NCBI GenBank assembly: GCA_938048755.1
Contig: CALIUG010000194.1
Location: 1-56,622, forward strand
Direction: 5' to 3'
DNA length: 56,622 nt
Source of the DNA: an uncultured Alphaproteobacteria bacterium
Lineage (GTDB): Bacteria > Pseudomonadota > Alphaproteobacteria > SP197
Positions 32,791 through 40,923 of this stretch are shown here, one piece after another (position 1 is the stretch's first letter; the number at the start of each line of letters is the position of its first letter). A model generated the notes under the pieces. It had not been told where the DNA came from and ran no database searches. It saw only the letters and a list, made by a program, of their open reading frames with translations. The position numbers and the translations under genes were made by a program.

Positions 32791-33961
32791 CCAGCGCAAA
32801 CGTGGCCTGATCGCCTGCATCGCGGCAACGGTGACCGTCACCGTGACGCTGGGTCTGACGCTGCCGTTTCTGGGGATATGGCTGGAACGTCAGGGCGTTC
32901 CGGTCTGGCTCAACGGTCTCAGTGCCGCTGTGCAGATGATGGCGATCCTGTTTCTGGTGCCGTTCGCACCGGCCCTGATCAAACGATACGGCGTTGTCCG
33001 CATGGTGGCGCTGGGCATCATCGGCATGGTGATCAGCCTGGCGCTCATTCCCGTGTTTCCAAATGTCTGGATCTGGTTTCCCCTTCGCTTTGCGCTGGGG
33101 TTCTGCACGGAGATGGTCTTTACCGCCGGCGACGTCTGGCTCAACCAGCTTGCCGAGGAGAAGAAGCGGGGCATGACTCTGGCCGTCGCAGGGGTCTTCC
33201 AGCATGGCGGATTTGCCGTGGGACCGCTGCTGATCGGCCTCATCGGCACCGAAAGCTGGACCGTTCTCTACATCGGCATGGCTGTTGTTCTCTGTGGTCT
33301 GCTGCCTCTGAGTCTGGGCCGGAATGCCGTCGTCCCCATGGAAGGCGAGCATCGCGCGCGCATCTTCTATTTCCTGAAGGTCGCGCCGGTTCTGATGGTG
33401 GCGGCCCTGATGTTCGGCCTGATCGATGAATCCGTCCTGGCGCTGCTGATCGTCTATGGCCTGCGCGTGGGCCTTGATGAACTTGCCGCGGGCGCGCTTC
33501 TGACCAGCTTCCTCATCGGCGCCGTGGTGGGGCAGTTCCCGCTGGGCTGGCTGTCGGACCGGATCGAACGCACCTATGTCATCACCGGTTGTGTCGCGGT
33601 GACGCTTGTCATGCTGATCGCGTTGCCCTTCATCGTGCACGATGCGGTGTTGCGCACGATTGCGCTTGGCCTGACGGGGGCAACCGTGGGGAGCACCTAC
33701 ATGGTTGCGCTTGCCATGATGGGAGAACGGTTCAGAGGCGGCGAACTGATCGGCGTGACGACCAGCTTCATGTTCCTGTGGGCCCTGGGCAGCTTCATTG
33801 CGCCGGCACTGAGCGGTAGTGCGATGGAACTGGCCGGTCCCCATGGCATGCCGATCCTGGCGGCAGGGATGAGTGTGCTGTTCCTGATCCTGCTCTTCCG
33901 CGAGGTCGGCGCGATTCGCAGGAGGAAGCGGGCCGTCGGCATGTCCGGCCCTCTCGATTGA
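32780..33961 (+). CDS. MFS transporter, tandem copy 2
   Basis: A 393-residue major facilitator and close paralogue of the gene before it, with shared strings such as FPNVWIWFP, AGDVWLNQLA, VFQHGGFAVGP, MFGLID and GVTTSFMFLWA. Twelve helices. It starts inside the end of copy 1 (11-nt overlap), consistent with translational coupling. The loop KRYGVVRMVALG replaces the usual A-motif. Copy 1 and copy 2 probably carry related substrates or form a complex. Confidence 0.87.
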   Translation: MTPDQRKRGLIACIAATVTVTVTLGLTLPFLGIWLERQGVPVWLNGLSAAVQMMAILFLVPFAPALIKRYGVVRMVALGIIGMVISLALIPVFPNVWIWFPLRFALGFCTEMVFTAGDVWLNQLAEEKKRGMTLAVAGVFQHGGFAVGPLLIGLIGTESWTVLYIGMAVVLCGLLPLSLGRNAVVPMEGEHRARIFYFLKVAPVLMVAALMFGLIDESVLALLIVYGLRVGLDELAAGALLTSFLIGAVVGQFPLGWLSDRIERTYVITGCVAVTLVMLIALPFIVHDAVLRTIALGLTGATVGSTYMVALAMMGERFRGGELIGVTTSFMFLWALGSFIAPALSGSAMELAGPHGMPILAAGMSVLFLILLFREVGAIRRRKRAVGMSGPLD

Positions 33962-33994
33962 GCGTGCTCCGGACCCAGCGGCCGGCGTTCTGAT

Positions 33995-35311
33995 CTACAT
34001 GCCCACGCGCGCCATATAGGCGCGGTTCAGGGGACTGGCCGGCTTGCGGGCAAACCGTTCCGCCGCCAGGGCCTGAGCCATGGGGCGATCCCCGGCAGCA
34101 AGCGCAGCCTCAAGCAGAGTCAGCCCGATGACATCACGCTGGGCATGGCTGCCGCCCAGAACGTGGGTGGCGTAACGTACGGGGGTAAGGGCAGCGACCG
34201 CGTCGCTGAAACGTTCCTGGGCAAAGGCCTGGATGCCACGGCAGACCGGCAGGCCCACGGCGCGTGTCGCAAAGGCATTGGAGTCCGTGCCCTCGGCCAC
34301 AGTCTCCAGCTTGGCCAGAAGGTTTTTCTGACCGGTTTCGTCACCGCAAGCCGCGAGCGCCATCATGGCGTGCATGTCGGAGAAGGCGAACACACCATCG
34401 TCGATGCGGTCCTGCCAGAAGGGCAGCAGCTGATCCCATCTTCCGGTCACATCAACCTCGAACAGGGTCAGGCGCCAGAGCAGGGAGGCGCAGTCGCGCA
34501 TGTCGCTGACATAGTTGTCGTTGGGCCGGAACAGGACCGCGTCATAGAGGTCCAGAGCCTCGCCATAGTCGCCGAGCTCGACGTGCAGGAGCGTGGTGTG
34601 CCAGGTGTTGTGGACAGCAAAGATGCCGGCCTTCCAGTGGTCCCAGGTCCGGTTCATCCAGTCCAGGCCGTCCTGCAGCCGGCCTTCCATGTCATAGACA
34701 TGGGCGACCGCATGCACGGCCCAGGCATCGCGATTGTCGGCTTCCCAGGCATAGATGCCGCGCTCCTCGGCGCGGGGATAATCGCCATCCTCTTCGAGGA
34801 CGAAGGCGTCCAGTCCGGTGATGAAACTGTAGCCGGGAAGGGTCGCATCCCAGAACGGCAGGACACGCGCGACGCGGTCGCGAATCTGGCGCGTGTCGCC
34901 CATCAGGAAATCGACGAAATGGGCCGAATAGAGCGCGAAGACGTCCAGGGGATAGGCTGCCAGAACATGGTTGTAACAGGCCTGTGTGCCTGGCCAGTCC
35001 GTCTGGAACCAGGCGTTCAGGGCGGCGATATGGCCACGCTCACGGTCGTTTGCCCGAGGTGCCAGGCCGTTCAGGGTTTCCAGGCGTTCGGCAATGGCAG
35101 GGCGATCACGCCCGTCGGTCCCCATCAGCTTTCCTGCGGCATGGAAGCAGTGTCCCATGATGAAGTCGGGGTCGGCTTCCAGTGCGGCATCAATCAGGGG
35201 ATAGGGGTCCTCGTTGAAGGTCTGGAAAAGATCCATCGCGCGTTCCCAGGCAACCAGGGCATCGTGGTTGTCGGTGGAGTGCGGGGTGCCGTGTTCGTCG
35301 ACCAGACTCAT
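33995..35311 (-). CDS. TTC38-family tetratricopeptide repeat protein
   Basis: A 438-residue helical-repeat protein. The wording matches the TTC38 family: EADPDFIMGHCFHAAG, RERGHIAALNAWFQTDW, YPLDVFALYSAHFVDFLMGD, LPGYSFITGLDAFVLEE and HAVAHVYDMEGR. The function of this family is unknown; members occur in bacteria and eukaryotes. No signal peptide. It lies downstream of DUF427-DUF427 in the gene order read on this chromosome map but is transcribed first: its start codon overlaps the DUF427 stop, because both run on the minus strand with the DUF427 gene upstream. Confidence 0.83.
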   Translation of the reverse strand: MSLVDEHGTPHSTDNHDALVAWERAMDLFQTFNEDPYPLIDAALEADPDFIMGHCFHAAGKLMGTDGRDRPAIAERLETLNGLAPRANDRERGHIAALNAWFQTDWPGTQACYNHVLAAYPLDVFALYSAHFVDFLMGDTRQIRDRVARVLPFWDATLPGYSFITGLDAFVLEEDGDYPRAEERGIYAWEADNRDAWAVHAVAHVYDMEGRLQDGLDWMNRTWDHWKAGIFAVHNTWHTTLLHVELGDYGEALDLYDAVLFRPNDNYVSDMRDCASLLWRLTLFEVDVTGRWDQLLPFWQDRIDDGVFAFSDMHAMMALAACGDETGQKNLLAKLETVAEGTDSNAFATRAVGLPVCRGIQAFAQERFSDAVAALTPVRYATHVLGGSHAQRDVIGLTLLEAALAAGDRPMAQALAAERFARKPASPLNRAYMARVGM

Positions 35312-36090
35312 GGGGCGGGGTCTCCGTCGACCAGGATGGCGTCGACTTTTTCAGGATAGAAACAGAGGTAGTCACCGATTCGGCGGACCTCTTCGAGGGG
35401 ATCGGGATAAAACCAGACGGCATCCTCGATGGTGCGGCCTTCGACCTCCAGATGGTGATAGGACGCCGTGCCCTTGTAGGGGCATCCGGTCTGCAGGCCG
35501 GAGGCTCTCAGAACCTCGGAATCGACGTCTTCGCGCGGCAGGTAATAGCGCGGCTTGTGGCCAGTCTCGAACAGAAACCGCGCGCGTGTCGAGCGCGCAA
35601 CGGTCTTGCCTGCAACCTGAACTTCCACCGGTCGCCGGCTCTCCAGGATGTCGATGCGCACATGGGGATCACGGGCGTGAATGAAGGCCTCTTCATCCTC
35701 TTCGAACCAGTGGTCGAGCTTGTTCCAGTAGAACGCCAGCCAGCCCCTGATGCCGATGGCTTCATCGAAGGGGTCTTCATAACTCCAGACCGCGTTCTCA
35801 GAACTGCGATCCCCTACGCTAAGCGTGTAGTAGCTGGCATGGCCCTTGAACGGGCAGAAACTGCTGTGATCCGTCCTCGTCATCATCGAGAGGTCGGCGT
35901 CCTCTCGCGGGACATAGTAGAGCGCGATATGTGCGGTTTCGCACATCACCACGGCACGCTGGGTGTCGAACACGGTCTGATAGGCAAAGGTTGCGCGGAT
36001 GCGTTTGGCGCAGGGCACCAGATCGACGCGATAGCCCGGGTGGTCGCTATATCCTGGTGCCGGATTGCCGGCGGATGGTGAGGTTGCCAT
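35308..36090 (-). CDS. Protein with two DUF427 domains
   Basis: A 260-residue protein holding two copies of the DUF427 domain: residues about 20-120 (VVMCETAHIALYYVPREDAD, CPFKGHASYYTLSVGDR, WSYEDP) and about 145-255 (RFLFETGHKPRYYLPREDVD, CPYKGTASYHHLEVEGR, WFYPDPLEE). Each copy keeps the CPxKGxASY motif. Function unknown. ATG 36090 is chosen because the frame upstream runs into the divergent gene. It is 4-nt coupled to the TTC38-type gene and divergent from the ureohydrolase across a 72-bp spacer. Confidence 0.85.
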   Translation of the reverse strand: MATSPSAGNPAPGYSDHPGYRVDLVPCAKRIRATFAYQTVFDTQRAVVMCETAHIALYYVPREDADLSMMTRTDHSSFCPFKGHASYYTLSVGDRSSENAVWSYEDPFDEAIGIRGWLAFYWNKLDHWFEEDEEAFIHARDPHVRIDILESRRPVEVQVAGKTVARSTRARFLFETGHKPRYYLPREDVDSEVLRASGLQTGCPYKGTASYHHLEVEGRTIEDAVWFYPDPLEEVRRIGDYLCFYPEKVDAILVDGDPAP

Positions 36091-36162
36091 GGATGATCTC
36101 CGGCTTTGCTTGTGCCTGATAATGCTTACACTGCCGCGACCCAGGCATGAAGGACCAAGACC

Positions 36163-37164
36163 ATGAGCGAAGACGACACCAACATCCCCGATGCGCGCAA
36201 GCGTGCCTGGGGAGCGGTCTACAAGCCACGTTACTCCGGCATTGCGACCTTCATGCGTCAGGAACTGCGTGAAGATCCCGAAGACTGGGATGGTATCGAA
36301 GTCGGCCTGATCGGCGTGCCCTTCGATGGGGCCGTGACCAACCGCCCCGGCGCGCGCCATGGTCCAAGAGCCCTGCGTGACCAGTCAACCCTGATGGGCC
36401 GGGTAAACCACGAAACCAAGGCCCGCCCCTATGACTGGGCACGCCTGGCGGACCTGGGAGATGTCATGATCGAGGGGGTCTATGACCTCAACCGTGCAGT
36501 CGAAGACATCGAGGCGTTTTATGCCAAGGTCATGGCTGCGGGCATCATGCCCCTGACCGGGGGTGGGGACCATTCCATCACGCTGCCGATCATGCGCGCG
36601 ATGGCCAAACACACCGGTGAACCGGTCGGCCTGATCCATTTTGATGCCCATTGCGACACCGGCCCTGAGCTCTTTGGCAACAAGCATCATCACGGTGGCC
36701 CGTTCAAGGTTGCGGTCGACGAGGGTGCGCTTGATCCCAAGCGCACGATCCAGATCGGCATCCGTGGTCCTGCCGAAGCCTTGTGGGATTTCAGCTATTC
36801 CAGCGGCATGACCGTGATCCACATCGAAGAACTCTATGCCATGGGCATCGACGCGGTGATCGCCAAGGCGCGCGAGGTCGTGGGCGATGGCCCGACCTAT
36901 GTCAGCTTTGATGTCGATGGCATGGACCCGGTTTATGCGCCCGGCACCGGCACGCCCGAGGTCGGTGGTTTCACCAGCTTCGAAGCCCAGAAAATGCTGC
37001 GCGGTCTCATGGGCATCAACATTGTCGGAGGCGACCTTGTCGAAGTCTCGCCGCCCTTCGACACGGCAGGCATCACCTCGCTCAACGGCGTGCAGATGAT
37101 GTGGGAAATCCTCTGCCTGATGGCCAACAAGATCGGCACCGAAAAGGGCCGCCTGGACGACTAA
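36163..37164 (+). CDS. Agmatinase-family ureohydrolase
   Basis: A 333-residue binuclear-manganese ureohydrolase that releases urea from a guanidino compound. The metal motifs are complete: GGDHSI, HFDAHCDT and SFDVDGMDP, with a final EVSPPFD. The NKHHHGGPFK loop near the active site and the 300+ length resemble guanidinobutyrase or guanidinopropionase as well as agmatinase, so the substrate is open. A good GAAGGAC site precedes the ATG. The 3' end overlaps the convergent GST gene by 4 bp. Confidence 0.9.
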   Translation: MSEDDTNIPDARKRAWGAVYKPRYSGIATFMRQELREDPEDWDGIEVGLIGVPFDGAVTNRPGARHGPRALRDQSTLMGRVNHETKARPYDWARLADLGDVMIEGVYDLNRAVEDIEAFYAKVMAAGIMPLTGGGDHSITLPIMRAMAKHTGEPVGLIHFDAHCDTGPELFGNKHHHGGPFKVAVDEGALDPKRTIQIGIRGPAEALWDFSYSSGMTVIHIEELYAMGIDAVIAKAREVVGDGPTYVSFDVDGMDPVYAPGTGTPEVGGFTSFEAQKMLRGLMGINIVGGDLVEVSPPFDTAGITSLNGVQMMWEILCLMANKIGTEKGRLDD

Positions 37165-37817
37165 TCCAGCTCGTCGTGACTGACGATCCAGGGCTCGTCC
37201 CTGCCGGCGGCGTACCAGTCCTGCATGGCTGGTAACGTCATGACGGCATCGACATAGGTCTGGCAAACCGGGTCGAGTTCGACGGCATAGGTCAACAGGC
37301 GGCTGACGACCGGGGCGAACATGGCGTCGGCAGCGCAGAATGCGCCGAACAGGAAGTCGCCGCCCTGGCCGTGGTCACTGCGGCAGGTGTTCCAGAGGCT
37401 CTGAACGCGCGCGATGTCCTTCAGGCAGGCTTCGTCGCGCCCGCGCCCGGGAAGCACCTTGCGTGTGTTCATGGGCATGGCGCTGCGCAGGCCGCCGAAA
37501 CCGCCATGCATCTCGTTGGCGGCGCTGCGGGCCACCGCACGGGCAAGGCGGTCTGCAGGCCAAACGCCGGCATCGGGGTGTTTGTCATGGAGGTACTCCA
37601 TGATCGCCATGGTTTCCCAGACCGTGTGCCCGTCATCGATCAGAACCGGGACCTTCTTCGAAGGCGAAACCTCCGCAATGGCGGCATCCCAGTTCTCGTC
37701 GAACATGGGAATCAGCTTCTCCTCGAAGGCCAGACCCAGCACCTTCATCAGGATCCAGGGGCGCAGGGACCAGGAGGAATAGTTCTTGTTGCCGATGATC
37801 AGGAGAGGCGTGGGCAT
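37161..37817 (-). CDS. Glutathione S-transferase
   Basis: A 218-residue GST with the thioredoxin-fold N-terminal domain (LIIGNKNYSSWSLRPWI, catalytic Ser in NYSSWS; glutathione site KVPVLIDD and ETMAIMEYL) and a helical C-terminal domain. The motif wording is that of a bacterial GST branch with an N-terminal Ser. It starts within the end of the Rieske gene (19-nt overlap), so the two are likely co-transcribed. It may conjugate or isomerise an oxidised product; this is inference. Confidence 0.88.
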   Translation of the reverse strand: MPTPLLIIGNKNYSSWSLRPWILMKVLGLAFEEKLIPMFDENWDAAIAEVSPSKKVPVLIDDGHTVWETMAIMEYLHDKHPDAGVWPADRLARAVARSAANEMHGGFGGLRSAMPMNTRKVLPGRGRDEACLKDIARVQSLWNTCRSDHGQGGDFLFGAFCAADAMFAPVVSRLLTYAVELDPVCQTYVDAVMTLPAMQDWYAAGRDEPWIVSHDELD

Positions 37818-38869
37818 ACAGAATTGCCCAGTTCAACAGGAGGAAGGTCCATGGCTTCGCGGATGCGCTGCTGGAAGAAGATGGTGCCCGGTTCCTTCTC
37901 GGCCGAGAGCTTGCCGGAAGTGTAGAGACCGGCATCCAGGTTCTTCTGCACGCGTTCGCACACACCCATGTCTTCGGCGATCACCGCGCGGGAATCAGCC
38001 ACATAGTCATCGCCGAACTTCTGATCGCCCTCGGGGACCCAGTAGTAGGACTGGATTCGGATGCGTCCGGCATCCAGTGCCTCGACCTGTTCGACGTTGA
38101 TGGCACGCTCGGAGAAATGCAGCAGGATGGCGGGGAACTTATAGACCCACAGGCCCTTGCCGGCGCGCACGTCACCCTCGCCGCTGTAACCGATGTCAAA
38201 CCCGACAAATCCGCCGTTTTCATAAGCGCGGATGTCGGCCGTGGCGACGGCCTTGTTCAGCCCGCCATGGATGAAAGGCAGATGGTAGCCCTCACAGGAA
38301 TTGTCGCCATAGGCTTTCCAGTTGCACTGGCCCTCATAGGTCGTGAGTGAGTGGAACGCGAAGTCGGTAATGGCCGGAAAGGGATCCGACTGGGCCGCGA
38401 CATCGCCCATCCAGGCATCGAGCGGCGGAGCTTCAGGGTCCAGGCAGACGAAGAGCAGGCCGCGCCAGGTATCCACGCGAATGGGGAAGAGGCCAAACTT
38501 GCTCTTGTCGAGCGCGCCGGTTTCAGGAAAGCCCGGTGCCGTGCGCAGGCCGCCGTCAAAACCGTACATCCAGCCGTGATAGAGACAGCGGATGGTCTGG
38601 CAATGACCGCCGGCATCATCGAACAGTGGACCGGCGCGATGGCGGCAAACATTGTGAAACGCCCGCAGGCCACCATCGCGGTCCAGCACGGCAAAGACGG
38701 GCCAGCCCGCGACATCACCGGTGACGTAATCGCCCGGCTTGGCGAGCTGTTCGCTGCGCCCGATCAGATGCCAATTGCGGGCAAAGATGTGGCGGCGTTC
38801 CTTCTGGAACACTTCGGGATCGCGATACCAGGATGCAGGCAGGGTATCGATCAGGGTGGTTGCGGTCAT
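37799..38869 (-). CDS. Rieske non-heme iron oxygenase, alpha subunit (1)
   Basis: A 356-residue terminal oxygenase. Rieske ligands: Cys75, His77 in CRHRAG and Cys95, His98 in CLYHGW. The mononuclear iron site is His196 and His201 in CEGYHLPFIH; the residue at the position of the usual bridging Asp (three before the first His) is Glu193. Glu there is known from the carnitine oxygenase CntA. No ferredoxin or reductase gene is adjacent, so electrons must come from elsewhere. It is divergent from a BetI-like TetR regulator. Quaternary-amine demethylation is possible (inference). Confidence 0.88.
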   Translation of the reverse strand: MTATTLIDTLPASWYRDPEVFQKERRHIFARNWHLIGRSEQLAKPGDYVTGDVAGWPVFAVLDRDGGLRAFHNVCRHRAGPLFDDAGGHCQTIRCLYHGWMYGFDGGLRTAPGFPETGALDKSKFGLFPIRVDTWRGLLFVCLDPEAPPLDAWMGDVAAQSDPFPAITDFAFHSLTTYEGQCNWKAYGDNSCEGYHLPFIHGGLNKAVATADIRAYENGGFVGFDIGYSGEGDVRAGKGLWVYKFPAILLHFSERAINVEQVEALDAGRIRIQSYYWVPEGDQKFGDDYVADSRAVIAEDMGVCERVQKNLDAGLYTSGKLSAEKEPGTIFFQQRIREAMDLPPVELGNSVCPRLS

Positions 38870-38936
38870 GATGGCTCCTCTGGCCCCTTCGTCGCCGAAC
38901 TTGGCGTGGGGATCAACAGCGGACTTGTTTTTTATT

Positions 38937-38950
38937 ATGACGTACGTAAT
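38937..38950. promoter_or_regulatory. Candidate TetR operator
   Basis: ATGACGTACGTAAT, a palindrome matching at 12 of 14 positions around the perfect core ACGTACGT, in the AT-rich 110-bp spacer between the divergent Rieske and TetR genes. It lies 30 bp before the regulator start. Position and symmetry suggest a TetR-dimer site controlling both directions. Confidence 0.5.
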
Positions 38951-38979
38951 GTAAAGATCGAATCGCAGGAAAACGCACC

Positions 38980-39564
38980 TTGCCCAAGATTGTCGATCAC
39001 GGCGAACGCCGCGAGAATGTCGCCGAAGCTGCCTGGCGTGTGATCGGACGCGACGGCCTGGAGGGTGCGACCCTGCGCGAGATTTCGCGTGAGGCCGGGT
39101 TCACCACCGGTGTGATCCAGCACTATTTTCGGGACCGCGATGAGCTGCTGGCCTTTGTCGCCAGCCAGATCTCCGAACAGGCCTTTGATCGCATGACATC
39201 GGCGATTGAGAACTGCGCACCGGGCAAGGCCTGCCTGCGCCGGTTGCTGGAAGTTCTGGTGCCCCATGATCTACGCACGGCGCGGGTTTCCGCCCTGATG
39301 AGCTTCTGGGCACGATCCGCCATCGACCCCGTGCACAACGCAATTCAGGCGCGTCAGTACGAAACCATCCGCCAGGCGTTTCGTGGCCAGGTAACTGCCG
39401 CCATGGAGAAGGGCGAGATTTCGCCCGATCGTGATGCCGATGATCTGGCCGATCATCTGCTGGCCTTTGGCGACGGGCTTTGCGTGCGCAGCGGCATGGA
39501 ACCTGAACGCTTTCCCCAACAACGGCGCGGCGCCATGCTGGATGCCGCGCTTGAAAACCTCTGA
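38980..39564 (+). CDS. TetR family regulator, BetI-like
   Basis: A 194-residue repressor with an N-terminal helix-turn-helix (TLREISREAGFTTGVIQHYF, about 32-51) and a helical ligand domain. The opening MPKIVDHGERRENVAEAAW closely follows BetI, the choline-responsive repressor of betaine synthesis. The start is TTG (38980), supported by AGGA upstream and by that conserved N-terminus. It sits between two Rieske oxygenase genes, one divergent and one 18 nt downstream, so it likely regulates both. Ligand inferred to be an amine. Confidence 0.88.
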   Translation: MPKIVDHGERRENVAEAAWRVIGRDGLEGATLREISREAGFTTGVIQHYFRDRDELLAFVASQISEQAFDRMTSAIENCAPGKACLRRLLEVLVPHDLRTARVSALMSFWARSAIDPVHNAIQARQYETIRQAFRGQVTAAMEKGEISPDRDADDLADHLLAFGDGLCVRSGMEPERFPQQRRGAMLDAALENL

Positions 39565-39582
39565 CGAACAGGAGACGCGACC

Positions 39583-40785
39583 ATGAGCATGATGGAACCC
39601 CTGAACCTGGATGACTTCGTGAGTGCGGAGGCGATCAAACGCCTACGCCGGCCGGCCAACGAGGCCGAGGGTCTGCCCGGCCGTGCCTATGCAGACCCCG
39701 CGTTTTTCAATCTGGAGCGCCAGAAGCTCTTTCCGCGCGGATGGATGGCGATCGCCTTTGAATCGGATGTGCCTGAGGCAGGCGATGCCGTGCCGGTCTC
39801 CATTGCCGGCTGGGACTTCATCGTGGCCCGTAACCGCAACGATGAGGTGAAGGTGTTTCACAACATCTGCCGCCACCGCTCCATGACCGTGCTGCGCGAG
39901 CCCTGCACCAAGGCACAGACCCTGCAATGCGGCTGGCATGGCTGGACCTATGACCTTAATGGCCGGCTCATCGCCACGCCCGATATTGGTGGTGTCGACG
40001 AGAAGAGCGGAAAGGTAACCGCTGAACAGCCCGGTATCGAAAAGGCCAACCTGGGTCTGCGCGAAGTCCGCAGCACGACCTGGATGCACTTCGTCTTCGT
40101 GAACATCGACGGTGAGGCCGAGCCGTTTGAGGACTTCATCCAGCCGGTTCTTGACCGCATTCCCGATCACGATCTGTCGCTTGTGAAGTTCTCAGGCATC
40201 ACGACCCAGGCGCAGTTTGACGGCAACTGGAAACTCGCCATGGAGACCGGGTGCGAGGACTATCACCTTCCCTGGGTGCATCCCCAGATCGGTGAGCGCA
40301 GCGGCACCTTTGCCGGCGAGCGCGGGGCTGACACCTATGTTTCGATTTCAAGCCGCCGCAAGGGCAAGGAACCCGGCGGCGACAGCCTTCCCATGTTCCC
40401 GCACCTCAACGGCAAACGGATGCACGAGGATGGCCTGGGCAACGAGATCATCCTGTTTTTCATCGTGCCCAACGCCATCGTTTCGGTGCTGGACGATCAC
40501 GTCGTGACCAACATCTACTTCCCCCAGGCCCACGACCGCACGCCGACCCGACGCGCCTTCCACTTCATCGGGGATGCCGCAACCGATGAGGAACACCGCA
40601 AGGTTCGTGAGGCCGTGCGCGACGGCTGGATCACGGTGGGCGAGCAGGATTTCCCCATGGTGCGTGAGGTCCAGACCAAACATGCCCAGCGCGACGAATT
40701 GGGCATGCCGACCCGCTTCTCCGCCTATTGGGAAAGCGCGGTTTACCACTTCCAGAACATTGTGGTGGACCGGTTGAAGGCATAG
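39583..40785 (+). CDS. Rieske non-heme iron oxygenase, alpha subunit (2)
   Basis: A 400-residue terminal oxygenase. Rieske ligands: Cys96, His98 in CRHRSM and Cys116, His119 in CGWHGW. The catalytic iron site is CEDYHLPWVH with His228 and His233; the bridging position holds Glu225, as in the first Rieske gene. It follows the TetR gene by 18 nt, so the two form an operon. Paralogous but clearly different from gene (1), so they may attack successive substrates. Electron-transfer partners are not in the window. Confidence 0.88.
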   Translation: MSMMEPLNLDDFVSAEAIKRLRRPANEAEGLPGRAYADPAFFNLERQKLFPRGWMAIAFESDVPEAGDAVPVSIAGWDFIVARNRNDEVKVFHNICRHRSMTVLREPCTKAQTLQCGWHGWTYDLNGRLIATPDIGGVDEKSGKVTAEQPGIEKANLGLREVRSTTWMHFVFVNIDGEAEPFEDFIQPVLDRIPDHDLSLVKFSGITTQAQFDGNWKLAMETGCEDYHLPWVHPQIGERSGTFAGERGADTYVSISSRRKGKEPGGDSLPMFPHLNGKRMHEDGLGNEIILFFIVPNAIVSVLDDHVVTNIYFPQAHDRTPTRRAFHFIGDAATDEEHRKVREAVRDGWITVGEQDFPMVREVQTKHAQRDELGMPTRFSAYWESAVYHFQNIVVDRLKA

Positions 40786-40810
40786 CGGCTGGCCCACTGC
40801 CTCAGCATGT

Positions 40811-40913
40811 GTCATCCCGGCCGACCATCAGGAGAGCCGGGATCTCGATAGGCACGCGCTGAACGCTCGAGGCCCCGGATCGGCACGGCCCGTGGCCGTT
40901 TGTCCGGGGTGAC
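40811..40913. repeat. REP-like inverted element between convergent genes
   Basis: Outer arms GTCATCCCGG (40811-40820) and CCGGGGTGAC (40904-40913) pair at 9 of 10 positions. Each arm also folds locally (CCCGG...CCGGG on the left; CCCCGGA...TCCGGGG on the right), giving a cruciform-like structure. Elements beginning GTCATCCCGG are common in intergenic regions of alphaproteobacteria. It may end transcription from both sides. Confidence 0.65.
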
Positions 40914-40923
40914 ATTCGTTTTT

